From positions 1-43,950 of the forward strand of contig JASEHL010000004.1 in the NCBI GenBank assembly GCA_030018805.1: a DNA stretch of 43,950 bases, written 5' to 3'. Shown here piece after piece: positions 8,665 to 17,146 of the stretch (positions within the stretch are counted from its first letter, which is position 1; each line of letters opens with the position of its first letter). The notes under the pieces were generated by a model, which was given only the letters and a program-made list of their open reading frames with translations, did not search any database and was not told the origin of the DNA. This DNA is from Patescibacteria group bacterium (GTDB lineage Bacteria > Patescibacteriota > Minisyncoccia > Moranbacterales > UBA11712). The position numbers were made by a program, and so were the translations under genes.

Positions 8665-8698
8665 ATTGCTAAATATTGCTATAGCAATATTTAGCAAT
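8665..8698. repeat. 34-bp perfect palindrome
   Basis: ATTGCTAAATATTGCTA/TAGCAATATTTAGCAAT. Confidence 0.95.
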
Positions 8699-8718
8699 AG
8701 ACGTCTGCCTATAAAAAT

Positions 8719-9990
8719 TCACAAGTTTACCGCATTCTCTTTGCATATTTTCGCGTATTCCCAAGCGCTCGGGCGAATTTTGCGTTCAAGAGTCTTGTAG
8801 TCCATCTCAACCAAACCGAACCGCGGCCAAAAACCCTTATCCCATTCGAAATTATCGAGAAGGGACCAGTGAAAATATCCGCGGACATCCACACCTTCTT
8901 GAATAGCCTTGTGGATCCAGCGCAAATGGTCTTTGATAAATTTTTCGCGTTTTTTGTCTTTCGCGTCGGCGAGACCGTTTTCGAGAATATATATTGGAAA
9001 GCTGTATCTTTTATTTATTTCTTTGAGTAGATAATAAATTCCTTTTGGAAATACTTCCCAGCCTAAGTCTGTAAGTTCTTTATTTTCATTTATCATTCTT
9101 CTAGGAAATTTCAAACGAAAGCGGAAATAATACTGCAGAGCAATAAAATCATTTTTATTCTTTGAAAGACCGTAGAAAATCCAATTGCCGAAATATCCGG
9201 CTACCCGCACCACTAAACTGTCCAGTGTGGAATTTCTTCCGTACGGCTCGAAATATTTTATGTGGTTGGCAAAACCAATCTGATTTTTTTCTGAAATTTC
9301 CTTGATATACCTGTAGGACAAGTTATGCGCTCCCATCATTTTCTTATATACCCGCCAAGCAAGCCATAAATTTTTCTTTTCCGGCGGCCTGATTCCCTCG
9401 ATGTAGCTATGGCTGATTACCACACTGGGTTCATTGAGCGTAACCCAAAACTTACAGATATCGCCCAAATTCTTTACGATATATCGTGAATATCTCGCAA
9501 AATATTCAGGAAATCTTTTATTTAAAATTCCCTTTTTTTCCGCAAGCCATAGTGGCAAAGTATAATGCCATAAGCATACAAACGGTTCCATGCCCCGCTC
9601 TCGGATAGCTTGGATAACTTTCCGGTAGTGCTCGATTTCCCGCTCGTCGAATTTTCCTTCCTCTGGTTCAATTCTCGACCATTCGATAGAAATACGAAAT
9701 GCGTTGAGACCGAGGGATTTGGCGATGTCGAGATCTTCTTCGTAACGATTGTAGTGGTCGCAGGCCCGGCCGGAAACATAATTTTGCGGATCGAACATTT
9801 CGGGAAATTTTTCCTGTTGCCATTCTTGCCATTTGTTTTTGGCTTCGCTCGCGAGATGTTCGGCGTTTTTCTTTTCCCACTCGCTCCAATCGTTCACGTT
9901 TCCGCCTTCAACCTGGTGGGCCGAAGTCGCCGCGCCCCACAAAAAACCTTTCGGGAATTCTATTTTTCTTTCTTTTCCTTCCATAGGCAT
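8719..9990 (-). CDS. GH1 beta-glucosidase-like glycosidase
   Basis: FPKGFLWGAATSAHQVEGG, WVTLNEPSV, YILENGLAD. Confidence 0.92.
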   Translation of the reverse strand: MPMEGKERKIEFPKGFLWGAATSAHQVEGGNVNDWSEWEKKNAEHLASEAKNKWQEWQQEKFPEMFDPQNYVSGRACDHYNRYEEDLDIAKSLGLNAFRISIEWSRIEPEEGKFDEREIEHYRKVIQAIRERGMEPFVCLWHYTLPLWLAEKKGILNKRFPEYFARYSRYIVKNLGDICKFWVTLNEPSVVISHSYIEGIRPPEKKNLWLAWRVYKKMMGAHNLSYRYIKEISEKNQIGFANHIKYFEPYGRNSTLDSLVVRVAGYFGNWIFYGLSKNKNDFIALQYYFRFRLKFPRRMINENKELTDLGWEVFPKGIYYLLKEINKRYSFPIYILENGLADAKDKKREKFIKDHLRWIHKAIQEGVDVRGYFHWSLLDNFEWDKGFWPRFGLVEMDYKTLERKIRPSAWEYAKICKENAVNL

Positions 9991-10084
9991 ATTTTATCAT
10001 AAACGGGGGCGGTTAGATATACACGGGAATATTTGCTATAATAATTTCATTGATCATGCAATTTATCGGAGGGGGATAAAAACC

Positions 10085-11068
10085 ATGCAAAAACAAAAAA
10101 CAAAACCTTTTTTCGAGAAATTGGTTTCTCCAATCAAGCATCTTCTTGACCACAAGCACGAGCCTCTTCTTCACACAATTGAATGGGTGTTCGTGCTTCT
10201 GGCTTTTTTTGTCATCGGCCTCACTGTCATATATCACGAGCGCGTGACAATGTTTTTCGAAGAGGGAAAATTATTTCCGTCCGGAAGCAAAGAAGCTCTG
10301 ATCCAGACTCTCGAAGAGCAGGAAATGTTCACGGGGGAAGTGTTGCCCGAGCCGATTGACACGACAGCCTGGGACACCTACCAGAACAAATGGTATGGCT
10401 TTGAAATCCAGCATCCCGATTCTTGGAAAAACAACACGCAATACAAAACGGCCACCGAAAAAAGCGCTGTCTATGAAACGATTTATAAATTTCGAAAAGA
10501 CGGTGACGACGCAAGCGACACTTTCGAAGGATACGACGTGAAAATATATCCGGTGAAAAAAGTGAAAAGCCTTGAAAATACGAACGATGTCCACATGAAA
10601 GATGGGGCGCCGGAAGATAAAAGCGAATGCCGGCTATCCGAAGAGATGAACTTTGGTCCCGAAGGCTACTATTTTCAAAAAGTGAGCATCAAAGAAAATA
10701 ATCCATGTTTTGAGCCAGCCTATTTTTACAGCCTTACAAAAGGAGATTATATCTACAACATTGTTCCGGCTGTCGGGGAAAGTGGAGAAAGATTTTCCGA
10801 TCCGGAAAAGGAAACAACCCGGATGTTTCCCGAATACAAAGAAGCTGTTTTGGATTTCAAATTTATTCCTATCGTTAGGCCCAAGCCGAAATCAAATCCG
10901 AAAATCACCGCCAAAAGGCCGGTTTCGGCCAAAGTAGCGGGCGGAAAACTCGTCTGCGCCAAGAAAAATGACAAGCCGCGCAAAAGCAAGCAAAACAAGC
11001 CAGGGCATCTGGATCTGGAATGTTGTCTTGACCCGGACGAAACGCCCAATCCCTGGTGCGCATACTAA
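10085..11068 (+). CDS. Hypothetical membrane-anchored protein
   Basis: SD cggaggggg before ATG 10085; TM WVFVLLAFFVIGLTVIY; extracellular WYGFEIQHPDSW motif. Confidence 0.65.
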   Translation: MQKQKTKPFFEKLVSPIKHLLDHKHEPLLHTIEWVFVLLAFFVIGLTVIYHERVTMFFEEGKLFPSGSKEALIQTLEEQEMFTGEVLPEPIDTTAWDTYQNKWYGFEIQHPDSWKNNTQYKTATEKSAVYETIYKFRKDGDDASDTFEGYDVKIYPVKKVKSLENTNDVHMKDGAPEDKSECRLSEEMNFGPEGYYFQKVSIKENNPCFEPAYFYSLTKGDYIYNIVPAVGESGERFSDPEKETTRMFPEYKEAVLDFKFIPIVRPKPKSNPKITAKRPVSAKVAGGKLVCAKKNDKPRKSKQNKPGHLDLECCLDPDETPNPWCAY

Positions 11069-11101
11069 AATTTCAAAGTTCAAAATTTAAATTTCAAAAC
11101 T

Positions 11102-11845
11102 ATGAAAACAAAAAACAAAATTGGAGCGGAGAAAAAAAAGAATATTGAAAATCCGGAAAAAAGCGGCGGGAACAAAGCGCTATGGTGGATTCTTGGCGGA
11201 TGTCTGGCACTGCTCGTTATTTTCGGCCTTGTACTCGGAGGAATCGCCTACTGGAGCTACAAAAAAGTGAAAAAGGAAATCAAAGAAAACAAGCCAAAAT
11301 TGGAGCAGCTTCAAAATCAGATGGAAAAAACAAAAGAGGATTCGGAAAAATTCAAAGAACAAGTGGAATCAACTTTTGAAGAAGAACCTCAAACTGTTTC
11401 GCCAAGCGGCGGCGACGCGGGAGTGCTTCCTGAAAACAGCGAAAGGCAGATGGGGTACATCAAGAAAGTTTATGAAAAAGGCGGAAAGAGTTATCTCAAT
11501 ATCGACTACATCCAGTGGCTCACGGGCGACGCGGCCGAGAAAGCGATGAGGGAAGACGGCGAATGTCCCAAGACGGGCGAGTGCATAGTGCTCAACGACT
11601 ACTACATCCGCAACGTCAATCCGCTCATCCGCACTTTTGAAATTAATCCGGCCGCGAAGATTTTCATGCAAACCTACAGCATCGGAGAAGCCGGCGGCGA
11701 CATCAGCTGGAACCAGCCGATCACTTATGCCGAGTTTAAAAGTATTTTCACGACTAATGCCAAACCGCGTCTCAAAAACGTGCCCTATATTGTCGAAATT
11801 CAAAACCAGAAAATTGTGAAAATCACCGAGCAGTATATTCCATAG
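11102..11845 (+). CDS. Hypothetical single-TM protein with coiled-coil stalk
   Basis: TM ALWWILGGCLALLVIFGLVLGGIAYW followed by a Lys/Glu-rich helix and a globular domain. Confidence 0.65.
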   Translation: MKTKNKIGAEKKKNIENPEKSGGNKALWWILGGCLALLVIFGLVLGGIAYWSYKKVKKEIKENKPKLEQLQNQMEKTKEDSEKFKEQVESTFEEEPQTVSPSGGDAGVLPENSERQMGYIKKVYEKGGKSYLNIDYIQWLTGDAAEKAMREDGECPKTGECIVLNDYYIRNVNPLIRTFEINPAAKIFMQTYSIGEAGGDISWNQPITYAEFKSIFTTNAKPRLKNVPYIVEIQNQKIVKITEQYIP

Positions 11846-11867
11846 AGAAATATTCGCGGGATAAATC

Positions 11868-11904
11868 AGAAAAAACACTCCTCTCGCGCATCGGGGTGTT
11901 TTTT
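11868..11904 (+). terminator. Intrinsic terminator
   Basis: aaaaacactcc...ggggtgttttttt. Confidence 0.6.
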
Positions 11905-11954
11905 TGCAGCTGATGTGCTAAGATTTTATAAAGCCCTAAAAAAACGAAACAGAA

Positions 11955-13241
11955 ATGATAACGAAAGTACTAAAATACCGATATATAAAGGATAATTTGA
12001 TAATGATGATCGGCACGGTGCTCGGAGGACTGCTGGGGTATTTTTTTCATTTTTTTGTCGCCAGAATCCTTTCTGTTTCGGAATACGGCGAGATGCAAAG
12101 CGTTTTTGCCTTCGTGGCGGTGGCGGGCATCTTTGCTTCGGGGTTTTCCTATTTCGTCATAAAATATTCATCCCTATTCGCGGCCGAAAAAGATTACTTG
12201 GCCAACGCTCAATTTATCGCCTACCTCAACAAAAAACTTTTCGGTATCGTCGCTATCATTTCGCTCTTGCTCTTTGCCTTGAGCCCGCTCGTGAAAAAAA
12301 TTCTTCACCTGTCTGACATGTGGGGGATCACAGCCGGGATATTGGCCGTGATTTTCTCTGTAGCCGCGGTCGTTTTTCAAGAGACTCTTCGGGCTTGGCA
12401 AAAATTTCTCGCGCTTACGGTTGTGGGAGTGCTCGCGGCTTCCTCAAAACTCATTTTCGGATACGGGTTCGCGGTTTTTTTCGGAAAATCCTCGCCGGTC
12501 GTTTTTTCTCTCGCGATTTCGACTCTTTTGGGATGGATGATCGCCGCATATTTTTGGAAAAGAATGAAAAGAGCGAATCTTTCCCAAATCAAGAAAAACC
12601 GGGAAGAATATATATCCAGAAAAAAAATCTGGAAAAACGCGATTCAAATATTTTTCTTTTCCCTGATGGTTGCTCTCGTTATGAATGCCGACGTGCTTCT
12701 GGTGAAAAACTTGACCACTTCAGAGCTCACTGGATATTACGGCGCTCTCTCTGTTTTGGGGAAAATCGTTCTTTGGCTGAACTTGTCGATAGTAAGCGTC
12801 GCTCTGCCGCGGGCCTGCGCTGACGGCCACCGGGGAGAACAGCTTCATTCCAGGATATTTCTTTTTTCTCTCGCCATGATGCTCACCATGGGGGGAAGCT
12901 TGATTCTGGCCTATTTTCTTGTTCCTCAAAATATAGTCGGTCTCCTTTTTGGCGGTAAATATATTTTCGTTTCGGGAAATCTCTGGCTTTTTGGGCTGAT
13001 GTCGCTCGTTATGTCCTTTCTCAAATTTGAATCGGACCTGGCTTTCGCGCGGCATGATTTCCGGATAAATTATCTTCTTTTTCTCACGGTGGTTGTCATG
13101 GCTGCCGCAATATTCCGGCATCACGGCAACTTGGGCGAAATCGCGGTTTGGGTAAGCGCGTCGCTTCTTCTGGGGTATTTTCTGGCCGCTTTCCTCAATT
13201 TTTCAAACAGAAAGAGAAAAATTATCGAGCCGATAATTTGA
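11955..13241 (+). CDS. Polysaccharide/oligosaccharide flippase (MOP superfamily)
   Basis: Multiple TM helices; N-terminal GLLGYFFHFFVARILSVSEYGEMQSVFAF pattern. Confidence 0.8.
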   Translation: MITKVLKYRYIKDNLIMMIGTVLGGLLGYFFHFFVARILSVSEYGEMQSVFAFVAVAGIFASGFSYFVIKYSSLFAAEKDYLANAQFIAYLNKKLFGIVAIISLLLFALSPLVKKILHLSDMWGITAGILAVIFSVAAVVFQETLRAWQKFLALTVVGVLAASSKLIFGYGFAVFFGKSSPVVFSLAISTLLGWMIAAYFWKRMKRANLSQIKKNREEYISRKKIWKNAIQIFFFSLMVALVMNADVLLVKNLTTSELTGYYGALSVLGKIVLWLNLSIVSVALPRACADGHRGEQLHSRIFLFSLAMMLTMGGSLILAYFLVPQNIVGLLFGGKYIFVSGNLWLFGLMSLVMSFLKFESDLAFARHDFRINYLLFLTVVVMAAAIFRHHGNLGEIAVWVSASLLLGYFLAAFLNFSNRKRKIIEPII

Positions 13242-13245
13242 CACC

Positions 13246-14223
13246 ATGATCAAATACAGCTTCGTTATCCCGGTAAAAGAAATAAACGATTATATTCGAA
13301 GCACTGTTTCGAAAATTCTTTCTCTTGAGAAAGATAATTTCGAGATTATAATTTATCCCGACGAGGCGACGGATGAAATTTGGGAAAAAACCAGGCAAAT
13401 CGCGAGCGGTCCTGTCGGTCCGGCGCAAAAGAGAAATCTCGCCATCCGGGACGCGAAAGGGGAGATTCTTGTTTTCATTGATGACGACGCTTATCCCAAA
13501 AGCGATTTTTTGAATGTTCTTGGGAAAGATTTCGAAGACGAAAATATCATAGCCGTCGGGGGGCCGGCTATGACTCCGAAAGAAAACAAATTTTGGCAAA
13601 GGGTTTCCGGGGCGACGTTTTTGAGTCCTCTTTCGGGAGGTTTTCCGGAAAGATACCGGTCTTATGGAAAAAAGAAATTTGTGGCGGATTGGCCGACTGT
13701 CAATCTATCCATCCGCAAACAGGCTTTTTCCGAGTTGGGCGGTTTTGTGGGAGATTATTGGCCGGGTGAGGATACGAAACTGGGCTATGATCTTCTGACG
13801 AAGAAAAACACCAGGATTCTCTATGATCCAGAGCTCGTTGTGTATCATCACCGGCGCGAGGGTCTCGCAAAACACGTGAAGCAAATCAGTTCCTATGGCC
13901 TCCACCGCGGATTTTTCGCCAAGAAATTTTCTGAAACGTCGCATAACTGGAGATATTTCATGCCGAGCCTTTTCGTCTTGTTTATTATCATCGGGGGCGT
14001 GGCAAGCTATTTTTCCAAAATATTTATCCAGCTTTATGTCCTCGGCTGGATAATTTATTTCGTGGCGCTTCTCAATGCTTTCTATGACATATACCGGCAC
14101 GAAAAAAATATTCTCGTGACGCTCGCCGCGTCATACTATATTTTTCTTACCCACATTTTCTACGGCCTGCGGTTTCTGCAGGGCCTGATTTTTGTGAGAA
14201 ATCTCAAGAGCAAACTTCGCTGA
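13246..14223 (+). CDS. Glycosyltransferase family 2
   Basis: YSFVIPVKE..., ILVFIDDDAYPKSDFL, C-terminal TM helices. Confidence 0.85.
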   Translation: MIKYSFVIPVKEINDYIRSTVSKILSLEKDNFEIIIYPDEATDEIWEKTRQIASGPVGPAQKRNLAIRDAKGEILVFIDDDAYPKSDFLNVLGKDFEDENIIAVGGPAMTPKENKFWQRVSGATFLSPLSGGFPERYRSYGKKKFVADWPTVNLSIRKQAFSELGGFVGDYWPGEDTKLGYDLLTKKNTRILYDPELVVYHHRREGLAKHVKQISSYGLHRGFFAKKFSETSHNWRYFMPSLFVLFIIIGGVASYFSKIFIQLYVLGWIIYFVALLNAFYDIYRHEKNILVTLAASYYIFLTHIFYGLRFLQGLIFVRNLKSKLR

Positions 14224-14307
14224 AAGCCGTCTTTGTTGGCAAAAAAGGCGTTTGAAACAAACAACCGCTCCAAGCGTAATATTTGATAGTGTAAGTAATG
14301 TAAACAT

Positions 14308-14577
14308 ATGATGGGAAATTATTTTGGACATATGGGAGGATTCGGTTATGGTTTTGGATTTGGGTGGATTTTTATGCTTCTTTTCTGGGTGCTCATCATT
14401 TGGGCGATTTTTGCCTTGATTCGCGGCGTTTCTGGTGTTTTCGGCCATGGCTGCTGGCATCCCCGCGATGAAAGCAAGCACAAAGAAAACAGCGCCTTGG
14501 ATATTCTCAAAGAACGCTATGCCAAGGGAGAAATTTCGAAAGATGAGTTTGAAAAGATGAAAAAAGATCTGGAATAA
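14308..14577 (+). CDS. Small TM protein with SHOCT domain (paralogue of 853-1548)
   Basis: [22 protein letters not shown] + [27 protein letters not shown]. Confidence 0.85.
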   Translation: MMGNYFGHMGGFGYGFGFGWIFMLLFWVLIIWAIFALIRGVSGVFGHGCWHPRDESKHKENSALDILKERYAKGEISKDEFEKMKKDLE

Positions 14578-14601
14578 AAAAGCCGGCAAACGCTTTCTGG
14601 C

Positions 14602-14629
14602 AAAAACAGGGATAAAACCCTGTTTTTCA
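14602..14629 (+). terminator. Intrinsic terminator
   Basis: AAAAACAGGG-ataaa-ACCCTGTTTTT. Confidence 0.75.
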
Positions 14630-14630
14630 T

Positions 14631-14684
14631 TTGGCAGATACGGCGTTTTGGTGATAGGATAGGGGCAGAAACAGGTTTTGCCCC
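14631..14684 (+). promoter_or_regulatory. Promoter/leader cassette P1
   Basis: TTGGCA 14631-14636, N18, TAGGAT 14655-14660 (extended TGA), then GGGGCAgAAACagGTTTTGCCCC hairpin. Confidence 0.65.
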
Positions 14685-15126
14685 TTAAATATTGAAAAGT
14701 GAATTCGCAATCCTTTTTTAGGAACTTTGTGGGGCTGAGGGCCGGTCGCTGGCATATAACAGCGGCCATTTAGCCCAGAGGACGTCCCACAAACAGAGAA
14801 GCTGCAACTGTTGCGGATAGCTCCTATTCCGGGATACAACCCCGCTCCGCCATCGTGGTGGAGTTATAAATTCCGGGATAGTTCGCCTGGCCCTTTCCGC
14901 CTTTTGAGGAGAGGTGTGTGGGGGCACAGTATCTGTCCGCAAAGAAAACAGTTTCTCGGCCATTTCCGTGAACGGAGGGTAGTTAGTGGGTGGGCCCGCC
15001 CTCGGCAGTCTGCCGGCCGTGGGAGTCTCACTGTGCAACTGTTTGACTGCGAACTGCGCAAAAGCAGTTGTGCGTCACAGGGAGTGGTGGGGTATTGAGC
15101 GTGTTTGCCCTCAATACCCCTTTTTA
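14662..15126 (+). ncRNA. Structured non-coding RNA of unknown family
   Basis: GC-rich, no convincing ORF, own promoter P1 and an 11-bp intrinsic terminator. Long-range helices: TTTGTGGG 14726-14733/CCCACAAA 14786-14793; GCACAGT 14924-14930/ACTGTGC 15030-15036; several local hairpins. Confidence 0.75.
15090..15126 (+). terminator. Intrinsic terminator of the structured RNA
   Basis: GGGGTATTGAG-N10-CTCAATACCCC-TTTTT. Confidence 0.92.
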
Positions 15127-15128
15127 TT

Positions 15129-15175
15129 TGGTAAAAAAAACGTTTTGGTGATAGGATAGGGGCAAATTTATCCCG
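15129..15175 (+). promoter_or_regulatory. Promoter/leader cassette P2
   Basis: TTGGTA 15129-15134, N18, TAGGAT 15153-15158, GGGGcaaatttatCCC. Confidence 0.65.
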
Positions 15176-15275
15176 CGAGGCGGATATATTTCAAGATTTT
15201 TTCGTAATATTGACGGCTGGCTCCGTATCTGCTATGTTTCAGTGAAATAAAAAAATAAGGAGAGGGGGACAAACC

Positions 15276-15707
15276 ATGCTCTTTTCTGAAAATGATATAA
15301 AAAACCTCATCCAGGAACTAAGCTTGGGACATATTGATGTTGAAAATCTCCTGGAAAAGATTTTCGCAAATGGAGATTTCGGAGTTCTTCATTCCCTTCG
15401 CATGAACGAGTTATATGGCAAGCGAATTTTGGAGCTGCACGAACTCTGCAATCGCAGCTATGAAAGGTTTGTCTATCATGTCTGCGCTGAATTGCCCCAC
15501 CAGCGGATAGGCAAAGTTGTTAGCATAGCTTCTCCATACATTTATATAATGGGCATAGACAAAGATATATTGAGACTCACTCATCATATCCAGGCGCGTC
15601 AGTTCGGCGAGCCAGGATCCCTTTGGGGTCTCAAGGATCCGCCGTGCGAAAAGGACTACGAATTCCCGATCTATACACTAGTTCTGAACTTAAAAATCAG
15701 GAGGTAA
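15276..15707 (+). CDS. Hypothetical protein (143 aa)
   Basis: SD aaggagaggggg, ATG 15276, upstream promoter P2, downstream terminator. Confidence 0.7.
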   Translation: MLFSENDIKNLIQELSLGHIDVENLLEKIFANGDFGVLHSLRMNELYGKRILELHELCNRSYERFVYHVCAELPHQRIGKVVSIASPYIYIMGIDKDILRLTHHIQARQFGEPGSLWGLKDPPCEKDYEFPIYTLVLNLKIRR

Positions 15708-15728
15708 ATTCAAGAAAGACTTGGGCGG

Positions 15729-15763
15729 GAGGTCGCAACGCAAAACGCGACCCCCGTTTTTTA
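15729..15763 (+). terminator. Intrinsic terminator
   Basis: GGTCGC-aacgcaaaac-GCGACCcccgtttttt. Confidence 0.8.
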
Positions 15764-15764
15764 T

Positions 15765-15836
15765 TTGATAAAATAGAAGTTTTGGGATAGGATAGGGGCA
15801 GGTTTACCCCGTGAAATCGAGTTTATTTCGCTGGGG
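15765..15836 (+). promoter_or_regulatory. Promoter/leader cassette P3 with two mutually exclusive hairpins
   Basis: TTGATA 15765-15770, N17, TAGGAT 15788-15793; GGGG 15795-15798 can pair CCCC 15807-15810, which can instead pair GGGG 15833-15836. Confidence 0.55.
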
Positions 15837-15872
15837 AAATACTCATTTTAATACTTACTTAAGTACTTACTT

Positions 15873-16043
15873 ATGAGACTCAAAGACAAAAATATGAGGA
15901 AAATAACAAGAATCGGCAAAACCAGCCTCGCCGTCACGATTCCGATTGAAATTGTCCGCTCCCTCGGCTGGCGTGAAAAACAACGCGTCAAAATAAAACG
16001 CATTAAAGGAGGGTTTGTGGTAAAGGATTGGAGGAGTGGATAA
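15873..16043 (+). CDS. AbrB/MazE-like DNA-binding protein (56 aa, absent from the ORF track)
   Basis: MRLKDKNMRKITRIGKTSLAVTIPIEIVRSLGWREKQRVKIKRIKGGFVVKDWRSG*: SpoVT/AbrB swapped-hairpin pattern. Confidence 0.8.
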   Translation: MRLKDKNMRKITRIGKTSLAVTIPIEIVRSLGWREKQRVKIKRIKGGFVVKDWRSG

Positions 16044-16078
16044 TTTTTCTCCTAGCATTAGATATTTATAAACAGCAA

Positions 16079-16885
16079 ATGGACATAGGCGATACAAATG
16101 AAACTTTAATTAAATTGGTAACGGCGTTTGGTGTTTTTGTTGTTGTTTGGACTTATCAGAAAAACAGATTTAGAGAAAAACATAACATCATCAAAGCAAT
16201 GCTTGCGCAGCTCGAATCCTTACGTCTTTGGGCTAGCGCAGATAATGAGGGCTGGAAAGATCCGCCAACAGATGAGCAAAAAATGAGGTACATTGAGATT
16301 TTCGATCTCATATATAAAATGAATAATGGAGTTATAAATCAGTCACTTATTATGCCAGGGATAGTTGATTTCTCTGACAAACTCATCTTGGCTGTTGCAG
16401 AGTTTAATCAATTGATCGATAGAATTCATTCCCTGTCTGGTTACAGGAATACCTTAACGCTAAATCAGTATGAACTATGTAGACGCATAGAGAGAAAATT
16501 AAGAAAATATAAAAAAAGTTCTCATTCACCGAGAACTTACGACGATTTTTTGAATACCTTGAAGAACGACGAAAAATATATCACGCAACAACTCTATATT
16601 CTTTATTATCGACTACATTCGGGAAATATTGGGACAAGCTTTAGTGGGGGGCTAAAACAGAATTATCATATTATTTACGATGAACTGAAGTTAAAAGAGG
16701 AGAAGTTGAAAAATTTGGAATGGGGTAATTTTTTGTTATATTTACTCTTAATCTTTTTGATTTACGTAATTATTTCATTTGTAACAGAACTGTTTAATTT
16801 GGGTCAGCTCTTCAATGGCGTGTTGCTTTTATGTTTTAGCATTATAATTTTTTTATTAGCAGCTTTATTCAAATTAGTTAGATAA
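16079..16885 (+). CDS. Membrane protein of unknown function, downstream of the AbrB-like gene
   Basis: N-terminal TM (LIKLVTAFGVFVVVWTY), long helical middle, two C-terminal TMs. TTG at 16028 is an alternative start overlapping the AbrB stop. Confidence 0.65.
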   Translation: MDIGDTNETLIKLVTAFGVFVVVWTYQKNRFREKHNIIKAMLAQLESLRLWASADNEGWKDPPTDEQKMRYIEIFDLIYKMNNGVINQSLIMPGIVDFSDKLILAVAEFNQLIDRIHSLSGYRNTLTLNQYELCRRIERKLRKYKKSSHSPRTYDDFLNTLKNDEKYITQQLYILYYRLHSGNIGTSFSGGLKQNYHIIYDELKLKEEKLKNLEWGNFLLYLLLIFLIYVIISFVTELFNLGQLFNGVLLLCFSIIIFLLAALFKLVR

Positions 16886-17146
16886 TATAGCTTCGCTAAA
16901 GCTTAGCTTTAGAAAACCTAACAGAAACAAACCTGCAAAAAACTTTGGGAATTGGCGAAGCTATTGCAAAAATGACTGGATAAATTCAAAAACGGCGAAG
17001 TTACTCTAACAAAAAAGTTATCATAATAATACGACCGTGGAATTATGATACATTTCAAAAACCGCGGAGGAAATTTAAAAAATTAATCATAACAACATGA
17101 CTCGTTTTTCACCGGAAAAATTATCCCAAGAAGAACTGAAAAAAGA

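Noticed and set aside
9833-10084. N-terminal extension of the 10085 gene
   Set aside because: It would overlap the opposite-strand GH1 gene; a good SD precedes ATG 10085.
14627-15098. ORFs on both strands at 14627-14839, 14718-15038, 14811-15098, 14864-15061
   Set aside because: Low-complexity, Pro/Arg/Ser-rich translations in a GC-rich region with strong RNA secondary structure; more consistent with a structured ncRNA.
14662-15126. Assignment of the structured RNA as tmRNA or RNase P RNA
   Set aside because: No GTTCGA T-loop or CCA-type end, and no recognisable GAGGAAAGTCC / ACAGAA...CCGGC P4 elements; left as unknown pending cmscan.
16900-17010. Fragment reading ENLTETNLQKTLGIGEAIAKMTG that resembles a helix-hairpin-helix remnant
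   Set aside because: Too short and interrupted; cannot be separated from chance.
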